This document shows, in pieces, positions 1 through 6,216 of a DNA stretch of 7,482 nucleotides (within the stretch, counting starts at the first letter, position 1; each line of letters starts with the position of its first letter). The stretch is from Spirochaetaceae bacterium (GTDB taxonomy: Bacteria > Spirochaetota > Spirochaetia > Treponematales > Breznakiellaceae). Location: the NCBI GenBank assembly GCA_031255395.1, contig JAIRSQ010000185.1:1-7482 (forward strand), written 5' to 3'. Made by a program: the position numbers and the translations under genes. The notes under the pieces were generated by a model that searched no databases, had not been told where the DNA came from, and saw only the letters and a program-made list of their open reading frames with translations.

Positions 1-213
1 GCATAATATGCCGGTTGTAAAATATGCGATATAATCGGACGATTCCTTTATGCCGCGCAACAACGCCGAAGAAGAGTTGGCGGCAATGAGCGTCCATAAG
101 TTGCTGTACAAAAAACCAAAAAAATAGGCGGTAGCCAGCGCGACATTGACGCGTTTGCGGGTTTCTAAACCGGTTTAAAAAGAATACTGGCCGTAAATTC
201 CGATTTCAAACAT
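1..213 (-). pseudogene. Truncated or interrupted membrane-protein gene, running off the left edge
   Basis: Reading leftward, one frame is open from 174 to the window edge (58 codons). It encodes a basic stretch (ETRKR) followed by a hydrophobic segment (VNVALATAYFFGFLYSNLW) that looks like a transmembrane helix, and a second hydrophobic run begins at the edge (AYFTTGIL). No ATG, GTG or TTG precedes the helix in the open part. The same frame has an ATG at 213 (MFEIGIYGQYSF), but a TAA at 175-177 stops it after 12 residues. That stop lies in a perfect 12-base palindrome (166-177) at the start of repeat-rich DNA. I infer the 5' end of a membrane-protein gene, broken by a nonsense change, an indel or repeat insertion. 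It could also be an intact gene with a start I cannot recognise. The family is not recognised. Confidence 0.33.
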
Positions 214-450
214 GAAACCGTGCCGTTTGCCCTGAATTTATATTTTGAATCCGCCATGTGCGGAGCGTAGTGCCAAAGCAATCCGGTGCCGAGCCTCGCT
301 TTCGCTGGATTGCTTCGCTCGGCAATTTGACGCTCGCTCGCTCGCAATGGCGGCCCGCCTAGGGGCCTGACCCCAAGCCCCGACTCGCCTGGGCGACTCG
401 CAGCCCCCAATCGGCGGCGCCATTCCTCGTCGCTCGCTATCCGCGTCGGC
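160..450. repeat. GC-rich palindromic repeat region downstream of the ABC-F gene
   Basis: I see no credible gene in this stretch. It contains the 12-base palindrome TAAACCGGTTTA (166-177), a small hairpin CCGC/GCGG (252-264), a 9-base inverted repeat AAGCAATCC (276-284) / GGATTGCTT (307-315), a nested ATTGC/GCAAT pair (309-313 / 322-326), and a tandem GCTC tract near 331-345. Further right are GGGG/CCCC and TCGCC/GGCGA pairs. Composition and motif density differ sharply from the flanking coding DNA. This is the look of a dispersed non-coding repeat (REP- or MITE-like). No transposase is present. Whether it recurs in the genome cannot be told from one window. It may also help end transcription of the ABC-F gene, since no classical terminator follows that gene. 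Confidence 0.5.
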
Positions 451-2085
451 CTATATGCCTCGGGGGACTTTACCGTTGTAGGCGGCTGAACGGAGGCTCT
501 TTACCTGCTCGTCGGCAAGGTAGTCGTCGAATGAGCAAACGCGGTCTATCGCGCCGCCGGGAACTATCTCGACGATGCGATTGGCGACAGAGGCCGCAAA
601 TTCGCGGTCGCGTGTGTTAAACAGCACTACGCCGCCGAACGCGATGAGGCCATCGTTCAACGCGGTGATAGCTTCAAGGTCAAGATGATTTGTCGGCTCG
701 TCGAGAATCAGCGCGTTAGCGCCGGAAAGCATCATGCGGGCAAGCATACAGCGAACCCGTTCGCCGCCCGACAGCACGTTCACCGGCTTCAGCGCCTCGT
801 CGCCCGAAAACAGCATCCGCCCCAGAAAACCGCGCACATAAGCGTCGTCCTCGTCCGGCGAATACTGCCTAAGCCAGTCCGCAATCGACTCGGAACCGCT
901 GAAAAATGAGCCGTTATCCTTTGGAAAGTACGAAAAACTTACGGTCTGTCCCCAGTAAACGCCGCCGGAATCGGGCTCTCTGACGCCGGCAATCACGTCA
1001 AACAGCGCGGTTTTGGCGATGTGTTCGAGTCCGGCAAACGCTATCTTGTCATTTTTGTTCACGATAAGCGAAAAATCGCTCAGGACCTTTACTCCGTCCG
1101 CGGAAACATTGAGTTTTTCAACGCGAAGAACATTGTTGCCGATGGCGCGATCCGGCTTAAAGCCGACAAACGGGAATTTTCGGCTTGTAACGGTAATGTT
1201 TTCCAGATCGAGCTTCTCTAAAATCTTTTTACGGCTCGTAGCCTGCCTGCTTTTTGCTACATTTGACGCGAATCGCTGAATGAATTCTTTTAACTCTTTC
1301 GCCTTTTCTTCGCGCTTTTTAAGTTGTTCGCGCGCCTGCCGTTGCAGCATCTGGCTCATCTGGTACCAAAAATCGTAGTTGCCGGAGTACGGCGTTATTC
1401 GTCCCATATCAATATCGCAGATGTGGGTGCAGACCGCATTCAGAAAATGCCGGTCGTGCGAAACAACGATCACGATGTTTGGAAAGTTAATCAAAAAGTC
1501 TTCAAGCCATGCAATCGATTCTAGGTCAAGGCCGTTAGTCGGCTCGTCCAGCAGCAGTATGTCGGGATTCCCGAACAGCGACTGGGCAAGCAGCGCCCGC
1601 ACCTTGCCGGACTCGTCAAGCTCCGACATCTTTTTGGAATGGCAGGACTCGTAAAGTCCAAGACCCGAAAGCAGGCGTCCCGCCTCGGCTTCAGCCTCCC
1701 ATCCTCCAAACGCCGCGAATTCGCCCTCAAGCTCCGCCGCCCTAAGGCCGTCCGCTTCGGTAAAATTCTCCTTACCGTAAATCGCCTCGCGCTCCTTCAT
1801 AACCGAATACAGCGCCTCGTAGCCATAGATTACCGCGTCGGTAACCGTGTAATCTTCAAACGCGAAGTGGTCCTGCCGCAGAACGGCCACCCGCTCCTTG
1901 ACCGAAAAATCGATATCGCCCTTGTCGCTTTCAATTTCGCCGTCAAGTATTTTAAGGAACGTTGATTTCCCCGCTCCGTTAGCCCCGATTATCCCGTAAC
2001 AGTTTCCGTTTGTAAATTTAAGGTTTACGTCCTTAAACAGCGTCCGCTGTCCGTATGACAGACTGACGTTGCTCACATTGATCAT
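451..2085 (-). CDS. ABC-F family ATPase (YbiT/YkpA-like), ribosome-associated
   Basis: This 544-residue protein has two nucleotide-binding domains and no membrane segment, which is the ABC-F plan. ABC-F proteins act on the ribosomal E site rather than in transport. NBD1 has Walker A GANGAGKS (34-41), Walker B ILLLDEPTN (176-184) and switch VSHDRHFL (208-215), but its signature is degenerate (SELDESGKVR, near 154-163). A charged linker of about 60 residues follows (240-300, rich in K/R/E), the usual P-site tRNA interaction motif. NBD2 has a perfect LSGGE signature (438-442) and Walker B LILDEPTN (459-466). Its Walker A is reduced (G352-LEHIA-K358-T), and the switch histidine is replaced by Arg492 (FNTRDREF). 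The start is well supported: GGAGGA (2092-2097) lies 6 bases before ATG. The C-terminus runs a few residues past the last conserved block (DDYLADEQV) and ends at the repeat region. Overall similarity is to the YbiT/YkpA branch, not to resistance ABC-Fs; no symbol is assigned. Confidence 0.94.
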   Translation of the reverse strand: MINVSNVSLSYGQRTLFKDVNLKFTNGNCYGIIGANGAGKSTFLKILDGEIESDKGDIDFSVKERVAVLRQDHFAFEDYTVTDAVIYGYEALYSVMKEREAIYGKENFTEADGLRAAELEGEFAAFGGWEAEAEAGRLLSGLGLYESCHSKKMSELDESGKVRALLAQSLFGNPDILLLDEPTNGLDLESIAWLEDFLINFPNIVIVVSHDRHFLNAVCTHICDIDMGRITPYSGNYDFWYQMSQMLQRQAREQLKKREEKAKELKEFIQRFASNVAKSRQATSRKKILEKLDLENITVTSRKFPFVGFKPDRAIGNNVLRVEKLNVSADGVKVLSDFSLIVNKNDKIAFAGLEHIAKTALFDVIAGVREPDSGGVYWGQTVSFSYFPKDNGSFFSGSESIADWLRQYSPDEDDAYVRGFLGRMLFSGDEALKPVNVLSGGERVRCMLARMMLSGANALILDEPTNHLDLEAITALNDGLIAFGGVVLFNTRDREFAASVANRIVEIVPGGAIDRVCSFDDYLADEQVKSLRSAAYNGKVPRGI

Positions 2086-2121
2086 CCGTTTTCCTCCGTA
2101 TGATGATAATTATGGCGCAAC

Positions 2122-2127
2122 ATTATA
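2122..2127 (-). promoter_or_regulatory. -10 box of the ABC-F gene promoter
   Basis: A perfect TATAAT on the minus strand lies 37 bases before the ABC-F start codon, giving a predicted 5' UTR of about 30 bases that contains the GGAGGA ribosome-binding site. I find no good -35 hexamer at 16-18 bases; TTGTAT occurs at a spacing of 24, which is too long. The promoter is therefore supported mainly by its -10 element and position. Confidence 0.5.
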
Positions 2128-2174
2128 AAAGAGGTAAGGGATTGGCGGCCGATACAAAGACGGGCGCGTTTTAA

Positions 2175-2192
2175 CCGGCTCGCAGGAGCCGG
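2175..2192 (-). terminator. Hairpin with weak T/A tail, possible minus-strand terminator
   Basis: CCGGCTC (2175-2181) and GAGCCGG (2186-2192) form a perfect 7-bp stem with a 4-base loop. On the minus strand it is followed by TTAAAACG, a poor substitute for a uridine tract. It lies between the small-peptide gene at 2233-2367 and the ABC-F promoter, where a terminator is expected. A copy of the dispersed 15-base motif abuts it (2197-2211), so it may instead belong to a REP-like element. Confidence 0.35.
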
Positions 2193-2196
2193 GGAG

Positions 2197-2211
2197 TTGG
2201 AACGGAAAGCC
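2197..2211 (+). repeat. Dispersed 15-base motif, copy 1
   Basis: TTGGAACGGAAAGCC matches two copies at 6075-6089 and 6121-6135 (pattern TTGRARCGGAAAKCC). All three lie in gaps between genes, are in the same orientation and sit beside GC-rich hairpins, as expected of a genome-wide intergenic repeat. Confidence 0.5.
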
Positions 2212-2232
2212 GAACGCCGCCGAGATTTCCCG

Positions 2233-2367
2233 TCACGGGACGGCCAGTTCCGATGTCGAAACCCTGAATTCGGCTTTGTTTTCTTCGGCGGTTAACGAGA
2301 CGTCCAACGAACGTATAAAAGTTACAGCCGCTATAAGCGCAATGAGTATCAACATTAATTTCCGCAT
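2233..2367 (-). CDS. Possible small membrane or secreted peptide, 44 aa
   Basis: A 44-residue frame starts at ATG 2367 with GGGGAG (2374-2379) 6 bases upstream, a good ribosome-binding site for its size. The product begins MRKLMLILIALIAAVTFIRS, a basic end followed by a hydrophobic run that would serve as a signal or transmembrane segment. A polar tail of about 24 residues follows (LTAEENKAEF and onward), ending at TGA 2233-2235. There is no lipobox, and the run ends without a clear signal peptidase site, so a small anchored peptide facing outward is the simplest reading. It lies downstream of the M23 peptidase gene on the same strand but 135 bases away, with a long inverted repeat between (2413-2448). 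I do not recognise a family; support is the ribosome-binding site and the amphipathic layout only. Confidence 0.42.
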   Translation of the reverse strand: MRKLMLILIALIAAVTFIRSLDVSLTAEENKAEFRVSTSELAVP

Positions 2368-2412
2368 TAATTTCTCCCCAAAAATTGTTCGCGCGATAAA
2401 CATGGCACGCCC

Positions 2413-2448
2413 GGCCGGTCCGCTGACAAACGTCTAGCGTAACCGGCC
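2413..2448. repeat. Inverted repeat upstream of the small peptide gene
   Basis: GGCCGGT (2413-2419) pairs with ACCGGCC (2442-2448). After a small internal mismatch the stem continues with CGC (2421-2423) / GCG (2437-2439). The hairpin lies 46 bases before the small-peptide start and 55 bases past the M23 stop codon. It has no T-tract on either strand, so it is more likely a REP-type structure or an RNA-stabilising 3' end than a classical intrinsic terminator. The stretch between it and the M23 stop is AT-rich, with TAATAATATTATA just after the stop codon. Confidence 0.4.
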
Positions 2449-2502
2449 ATCGTTGGCGGAACGGATCCGCGCGATTGCGCCTTTGTTTTAACTATAATAT
2501 TA

Positions 2503-3645
2503 TTATTTAACATATTCAAGCGGATTTACCGCCCTGCCGTTTTTATAGATTGAAAAATGCAAATGCGGCCCGGTACTGCGGCCTGTGCTGCCGACGCCCC
2601 CAATCTTTTCGCCCTGGTTAACCCTGTCGCCCGCCTTTACGTTTGTCGAACTCAGGTGGGCGTACATGCTCTGAAAACCGCCGCTATGCGTGATGATAAT
2701 ATAGTTGCCGAATACGGAACTGTACGACACGGACGTTACCTTGCCCGCGGCCGCCGCTTTGACCGGGGTGCCGGCGTTCGCGGCAATATCGATCGCGCTG
2801 TGATAGCGACGCTGCCCGGTAAACGGATCCTTGCGCCAGCCAAACGGCGAACTGAGCCGCCCTCGCAACGGGTACATAAAAAGCTCGCCCAAAGCCATCT
2901 TTAAATCGTCAGAACGCATCTTTGCGCCGGGCAGGAACAGGATGTCCCCCGCCTTGACGCTGTCGTCCTGAACGTCGTTTGCGTCCAAAATAGCTTCGAG
3001 AGCGACATTCATCTTGTCGGCGATTTTCTGGTAGGTGTCGCCTTCAACAACGGTGTACGGTATGCCATCCATGTTCGGAATGCGTATCACCTCGCCTTCG
3101 CGAAGCAGGCGGGCGTTTTGCATGTTGTTTGACGCTATAATCGCGTCAAGCGAAAGATGGTTGTCGACGGCGATCTTGGACACGCTGTCTCCCTTTTTGA
3201 CGGTGTAATTGCTCCACGAAAAGGTCTCATTCAAGGCAAGCGGGATGGTTTCGGGCACGGGCAGACTCTCGTCCGTCGAACTCAGCGCGTAATCAAGCAT
3301 CTTTTTTCGCGCGTACGCGTCCCCTTCGGGACGCGCGTTGACACCGTTATCGTTCCACATAAGAGCGTAGTACGAAAAAACCGCCAGCGCGGCAATACAG
3401 AGGCTTACAATTATTATATGCGGTTTGAATACGCTGTTTTTTTCGCCATAAGAACGCGCGGACTGGGGAACGTCCGCTTTCCGAAACATTTCCGTACGCG
3501 GCGTCGGCATCCGGTTTTTGCGGGGCGGCCTTTGATGAATCTGGTCCGCTCCCTTTAGAGCGGCCGCGCCCTGAACCCTGTACGCGCTTTTACGGCGCGC
3601 GATTTGCTGCGATTTTAGGATATTGTCGGTAATTTTATTCATCAT
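2503..3645 (-). CDS. Membrane-anchored LysM-M23 family peptidoglycan endopeptidase
   Basis: The 380-residue protein cleaves or binds peptidoglycan in the periplasm. Layout: a basic cytoplasmic tail (1-74), one transmembrane helix (about 76-96, IIIVSLCIAALAVFSYYAL), a linker, two LysM domains (about 146-190 starting YTVKKGDSVSKIA, and 196-239 starting YTVVEGDTYQKIA), then a C-terminal M23 domain (about 260-378). All LytM-type zinc and catalytic positions are present: H282-x3-D286 in YHSAIDIA, H330 in YAHLS, and H361-L-H363 in GPHLHF. It should therefore be an active metallo-endopeptidase, not a degenerate EnvC/NlpD-type activator. Two adjacent ATGs start the frame; neither has a clear Shine-Dalgarno sequence, so the exact start is uncertain by one codon. 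It is divergent from signal peptidase and the penicillin-binding protein, forming an envelope gene cluster. No signal peptidase cleavage site is evident, so it stays anchored by its N-terminal helix. Confidence 0.95.
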   Translation of the reverse strand: MMNKITDNILKSQQIARRKSAYRVQGAAALKGADQIHQRPPRKNRMPTPRTEMFRKADVPQSARSYGEKNSVFKPHIIIVSLCIAALAVFSYYALMWNDNGVNARPEGDAYARKKMLDYALSSTDESLPVPETIPLALNETFSWSNYTVKKGDSVSKIAVDNHLSLDAIIASNNMQNARLLREGEVIRIPNMDGIPYTVVEGDTYQKIADKMNVALEAILDANDVQDDSVKAGDILFLPGAKMRSDDLKMALGELFMYPLRGRLSSPFGWRKDPFTGQRRYHSAIDIAANAGTPVKAAAAGKVTSVSYSSVFGNYIIITHSGGFQSMYAHLSSTNVKAGDRVNQGEKIGGVGSTGRSTGPHLHFSIYKNGRAVNPLEYVK

Positions 3646-3654
3646 ATTGCTTTA

Positions 3655-3683
3655 TCGACACGGAAACCTTCTTTGTTTATACT
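3655..3683 (+). promoter_or_regulatory. Promoter of the lepB-PBP operon
   Basis: TCGACA (3655-3660), a 17-base spacer and TATACT (3678-3683) make a near-consensus sigma70-type promoter in the divergent gap. Transcription would begin near 3690, which excludes the in-frame TTG at 3673 and ATG at 3685 as lepB starts and favours ATG 3739. On the minus strand the same bases read TATAAA (3676-3681), 31 bases before the M23 start, so the two divergent promoters may overlap. The minus-strand TTGACA (3704-3709) is 22 bases away, too far for a standard pair. Confidence 0.55.
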
Positions 3684-3738
3684 TATGAAAAGGTTCAAGC
3701 CGTTGTCAAACGGGGGAGCCTCCATCGGATTTGTTATT

Positions 3739-4140
3739 ATGAGAAAAAGTGAAAATACGGCTTTAGTCCGCCAGATACTTTCGGCGCTGGGCATCGCTCT
3801 TGTGTTGAAAATGTTTTTTTTCGATTTTGCGATAACGCAGGGAGAATCGATGAGTCCCGCGATAGAAAACGGCAGCATACTAGTGATAAACCGCCTTGCC
3901 TACGGATTCAGGCCTTTCGCGCGCGGCCGTTACCTGTGCCGCTGGGCACTGCCGGAAAAGGATAACGTGATAGTCTTTTATACTCCGGCAGGCGATCTCG
4001 CGGTAAAACGCTGCGCTGAAGCTTTGGACGGCGGCAATTTTGTCGCGCTGGGAGACAACAGCATAGAATCGTACGATTCTCGCTCTTACGGGCCTGTCCC
4101 GTTTGATAACATAGTAGGCAAGGTAATTGGAATAAAGTAA
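3739..4140 (+). CDS. lepB: Signal peptidase I
   Basis: A 133-residue type I signal peptidase, which removes signal peptides from exported preproteins at the outer face of the inner membrane. One N-terminal helix (about residues 11-30, ILSALGIALVLKMFFFDF) leads straight into the catalytic box QGESMSP with nucleophile Ser37. The general base is Lys90 in LAVKRC, and box E is GDNSIESYDSRSYGPV (105-120). It is short for the family because it has one helix and a compact insert between the Ser and Lys boxes, a form I associate with Treponema-like spirochaetes. The frame extends upstream to ATG 3685 and TTG 3673, but both precede the predicted transcription start near 3690, so ATG 3739 is chosen. GGGGGAG (3712-3718) is 20 bases upstream, farther than usual, so the start remains the least certain point. 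The stop codon overlaps the next gene's ATG by one base (TAATG), indicating one operon with translational coupling. Confidence 0.92.
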   Translation: MRKSENTALVRQILSALGIALVLKMFFFDFAITQGESMSPAIENGSILVINRLAYGFRPFARGRYLCRWALPEKDNVIVFYTPAGDLAVKRCAEALDGGNFVALGDNSIESYDSRSYGPVPFDNIVGKVIGIK

Positions 4141-6029
4141 TGAAAAAACGTTACGGACCGCCGCCGCATAAACTTAGATTTATATGCTTTACGGTTTTTT
4201 TACTAGTACTGGCAGGCTTTGTTACGGCCAAATACGCCATATTGATGCTGGCCCCGGAGCAGAGCGGCTTTTCAAAGCCGCCTTTGACGGCGGACAGGGG
4301 GCAGATACTCGACAGAAACGGCAGGATTCTTGCGATACAGACCCGTATCGGCAACGTTACGCTGTGGCGTCCGCAGGCCCGCGACCCGCAGGCGCTCGCC
4401 GCTGCCGTTGCCCCGATACTTGAAATGCCCGAAAGCGACATTATCGACAGGATAACCCTTTCGCCAACGGATTTTATCTATTTGAAGAAACAGGTTGACG
4501 AGGATACGATTCGCAGAATTGAAGAACTTGCCGCGGCAGGCGTTCTTGACGGCGTAGGCATAGAACCCGTAATGGGCAGAACGTATCCCGAAGGTTCCCT
4601 CGCGGGGCAGATAATCGGCTTTACAGGCGACGAAAATTCCGGCCTTTCCGGCATAGAATACGCCTTTAACAGCGAACTGAGCGCCAAACCCGGCGTGTCG
4701 CCGGAAACCTATGGCGGGGTAGCCGGAAACCAGGTCGTTTTGACGATAGACTCCAACATACAGTATATGCTCGAAGAAATTGCGGCCAAAACGCTTGACG
4801 AAAATCAGGCCGAGGCGGTGATGTTGCTGGGGATGGACCCGCGCTCAGGAGAAATACTTGGCGCCGCGACCATGCCAAGTTTCGATCCGAACCTCTTCAG
4901 GGAAAGCGACGAGCAGGCGCGGATGATAAGGCCGGCGGTATGGGCTTACGAACCCGGCTCGGTGTTTAAGGTTTTTTCTCTGGCTGCCATGCTGGACGCG
5001 GACGCTATAACCCCGCAGACTGACTTTTATTGCGACGGATCTTACAGGCACACTACGAATCTGGGCGAGCAGATAGTCATCAACTGTCTGGCGGCGCACG
5101 GCACGGTTGACGCGCGCAGAATCATCATCGAGTCTTGCAACGCGGGAGCGGCCTACGCCTCTGACCGGATGGGCAGAACGGCGTTTTATGACAGCATCCG
5201 CGAGTTGGGTTTCGGCGAGCGGACGGGGTCGGGACTGCCGGGCGAGACTGCCGGCTTCCTACGCCCGCCCGACAGATGGTCGGAGCGCACAAAACCGACC
5301 GTTTCTCTTGGGCAGGAGATAGCCGTCTCCGCGTTGCAAATGCTGCAAGCCGCCACCGCCGTCGCAAACGACGGCGTGATGGTTACGCCGCACATCGTGC
5401 TGCAAATTGAGGACCCGTACGGCAAAAATCCGCGAAAGCCGTCCCTGCCAGAACCGCGCCGCGTGTTAAGGCCGGAAACGGCGCGAAACCTCCGCTCGTA
5501 CATGGCGGACACTGCCAGGCAAGGCACGGGTTACCGCGCCAATGTAGGCGACATACAGCTTGCTGTTAAAACCGGCACCGCGCAGGTAATCGACAGTAGC
5601 ACAGGCCGGTATTCCGATACCGACTTTATCGCAAGCTGCATAGCGTTGCTCCCTGCCGACGAACCGGCGCTTGTGCTGTACACGGTCATAATAAAACCGA
5701 AAGGCAACTCCTACCTCGGCGGACGCATCGCCGCCCCTCCAATACGGGAGGCCGCCGAAGCCCTCGTCAACTATATAGGCATACCCCGCGGCAGGAACCG
5801 GACCGCCTCGCACTCAGGCGCCATACGTCTGCCCGCAAGCCCGGCGCCGTTCATATCTGATGTCATGCCAGACCTTACCGGCTATCCAAAACGCCAGCTT
5901 ATCCCGTTGCTGCTCCGCGACGATCTGCAAATCAACATGAGCGGCGATGGGTACGTCGTCAGGCAAAGCCCGCCTCCTGGCAGCCCGATAGGGCCTGAAA
6001 CTGTTATTTATCTGGAATTAGACGGATAA
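4140..6029 (+). CDS. Class B penicillin-binding protein (FtsI/SpoVD-like) with C-terminal PASTA domain
   Basis: This 629-residue protein is a D,D-transpeptidase that cross-links peptidoglycan; the FtsI/PBP3 type acts in septal synthesis. Order: short cytoplasmic end, transmembrane helix (about 13-36), PBP dimerisation domain starting at the conserved RGQILDRNGRILA (53-65), transpeptidase domain (about 200-545), and one PASTA domain (about 575-628, VMPDLTGYPKRQL and QSPPPGSPI). The three active-site motifs are intact: S274-V-F-K277 with nucleophile Ser274, S332-C-N334, and K477-T-G479. Two cysteines, C298 (FYCDG) and C316 (VINCLAAHG), sit where SpoVD-type proteins have a redox-active pair. A linker (about 550-572) joins the PASTA domain, which in relatives binds muropeptides or septal partners. 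The gene starts inside the lepB stop codon and has only a weak ribosome-binding site, so it is probably coupled to lepB. The FtsI/SpoVD class is favoured over PBP2 by the PASTA domain and cysteine pattern, but I have not tested this by phylogeny. Confidence 0.95.
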   Translation: MKKRYGPPPHKLRFICFTVFLLVLAGFVTAKYAILMLAPEQSGFSKPPLTADRGQILDRNGRILAIQTRIGNVTLWRPQARDPQALAAAVAPILEMPESDIIDRITLSPTDFIYLKKQVDEDTIRRIEELAAAGVLDGVGIEPVMGRTYPEGSLAGQIIGFTGDENSGLSGIEYAFNSELSAKPGVSPETYGGVAGNQVVLTIDSNIQYMLEEIAAKTLDENQAEAVMLLGMDPRSGEILGAATMPSFDPNLFRESDEQARMIRPAVWAYEPGSVFKVFSLAAMLDADAITPQTDFYCDGSYRHTTNLGEQIVINCLAAHGTVDARRIIIESCNAGAAYASDRMGRTAFYDSIRELGFGERTGSGLPGETAGFLRPPDRWSERTKPTVSLGQEIAVSALQMLQAATAVANDGVMVTPHIVLQIEDPYGKNPRKPSLPEPRRVLRPETARNLRSYMADTARQGTGYRANVGDIQLAVKTGTAQVIDSSTGRYSDTDFIASCIALLPADEPALVLYTVIIKPKGNSYLGGRIAAPPIREAAEALVNYIGIPRGRNRTASHSGAIRLPASPAPFISDVMPDLTGYPKRQLIPLLLRDDLQINMSGDGYVVRQSPPPGSPIGPETVIYLELDG

Positions 6030-6074
6030 CCGCGCGAGCGGATTAAGCGTTCTGTCCGCCGCTCGCGCAAGGGA

Positions 6075-6089
6075 TTGAAGCGGAAATCC
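6075..6089 (+). repeat. Dispersed 15-base motif, copy 2
   Basis: TTGAAGCGGAAATCC differs from the copy at 6121-6135 at two positions. It forms the loop and right arm of the GGGATT/AATCCC hairpin, so the motif is part of a structured element here. Confidence 0.5.
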
Positions 6090-6120
6090 CGCAAGCCCCC
6101 GCGTAGCGGGGGATGAGGAA

Positions 6121-6135
6121 TTGGAGCGGAAAGCC
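6121..6135 (+). repeat. Dispersed 15-base motif, copy 3
   Basis: TTGGAGCGGAAAGCC lies 31 bases after the end of copy 2, between the 3-base-loop hairpin and the final 10-bp hairpin. Same orientation as the other two copies. Confidence 0.5.
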
Positions 6136-6216
6136 CGTTCGTCAGCGGACGGAGCGGCTCGCGCCTTAGCGCGAGCCGGACGGAAGCTGGCGATGCGCCC
6201 GTATTATTATCAATAT

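Larger units (their letters stand above)
6032..6180. repeat. Cluster of hairpins between convergent genes (REP-like)
   Basis: At least four perfect stems are packed into 147 bases. They are GCGCGAGCGG/CCGCTCGCGC (6032-6041 / 6059-6068), GGGATT/AATCCC (6071-6076 / 6085-6090), CCCCCGC/GCGGGGG with a 3-base loop (6096-6102 / 6106-6112), and CGGCTCGCGC/GCGCGAGCCG with a 4-base loop (6155-6164 / 6169-6178). The first and last share the palindromic core GCTCGCGC. No T-tract follows any of them on either strand. They fill the gap between the penicillin-binding protein and the convergent CbiK gene. They probably work as mRNA 3'-end stabilisers or bidirectional transcription stops. They are candidate members of a genome-wide repeat family. 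Confidence 0.65.

Noticed and set aside
331..345. CRISPR or microsatellite in the GCTC tandem tract
   Set aside because: Only three to four 4-base units, with no spacers or cas genes; consistent with repeat-region low complexity.
238..423. Short minus-strand frames (61-81 codons) through the repeat region
   Set aside because: They read through palindromic repeats, have repetitive Arg/Ala/Ser composition and no ribosome-binding site. One ends at the stop that interrupts the membrane-protein frame.
3673..3738. N-terminal extension of signal peptidase from TTG 3673 or ATG 3685
   Set aside because: Both codons lie at or before the predicted transcription start near 3690, overlap the -10 region, and lack a ribosome-binding site. 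The extension has no family similarity.
4845..5813. Minus-strand frames of 80-115 codons across the penicillin-binding protein gene
   Set aside because: Shadows of a GC-rich coding region; no start signals and arginine/serine-rich low-complexity products.
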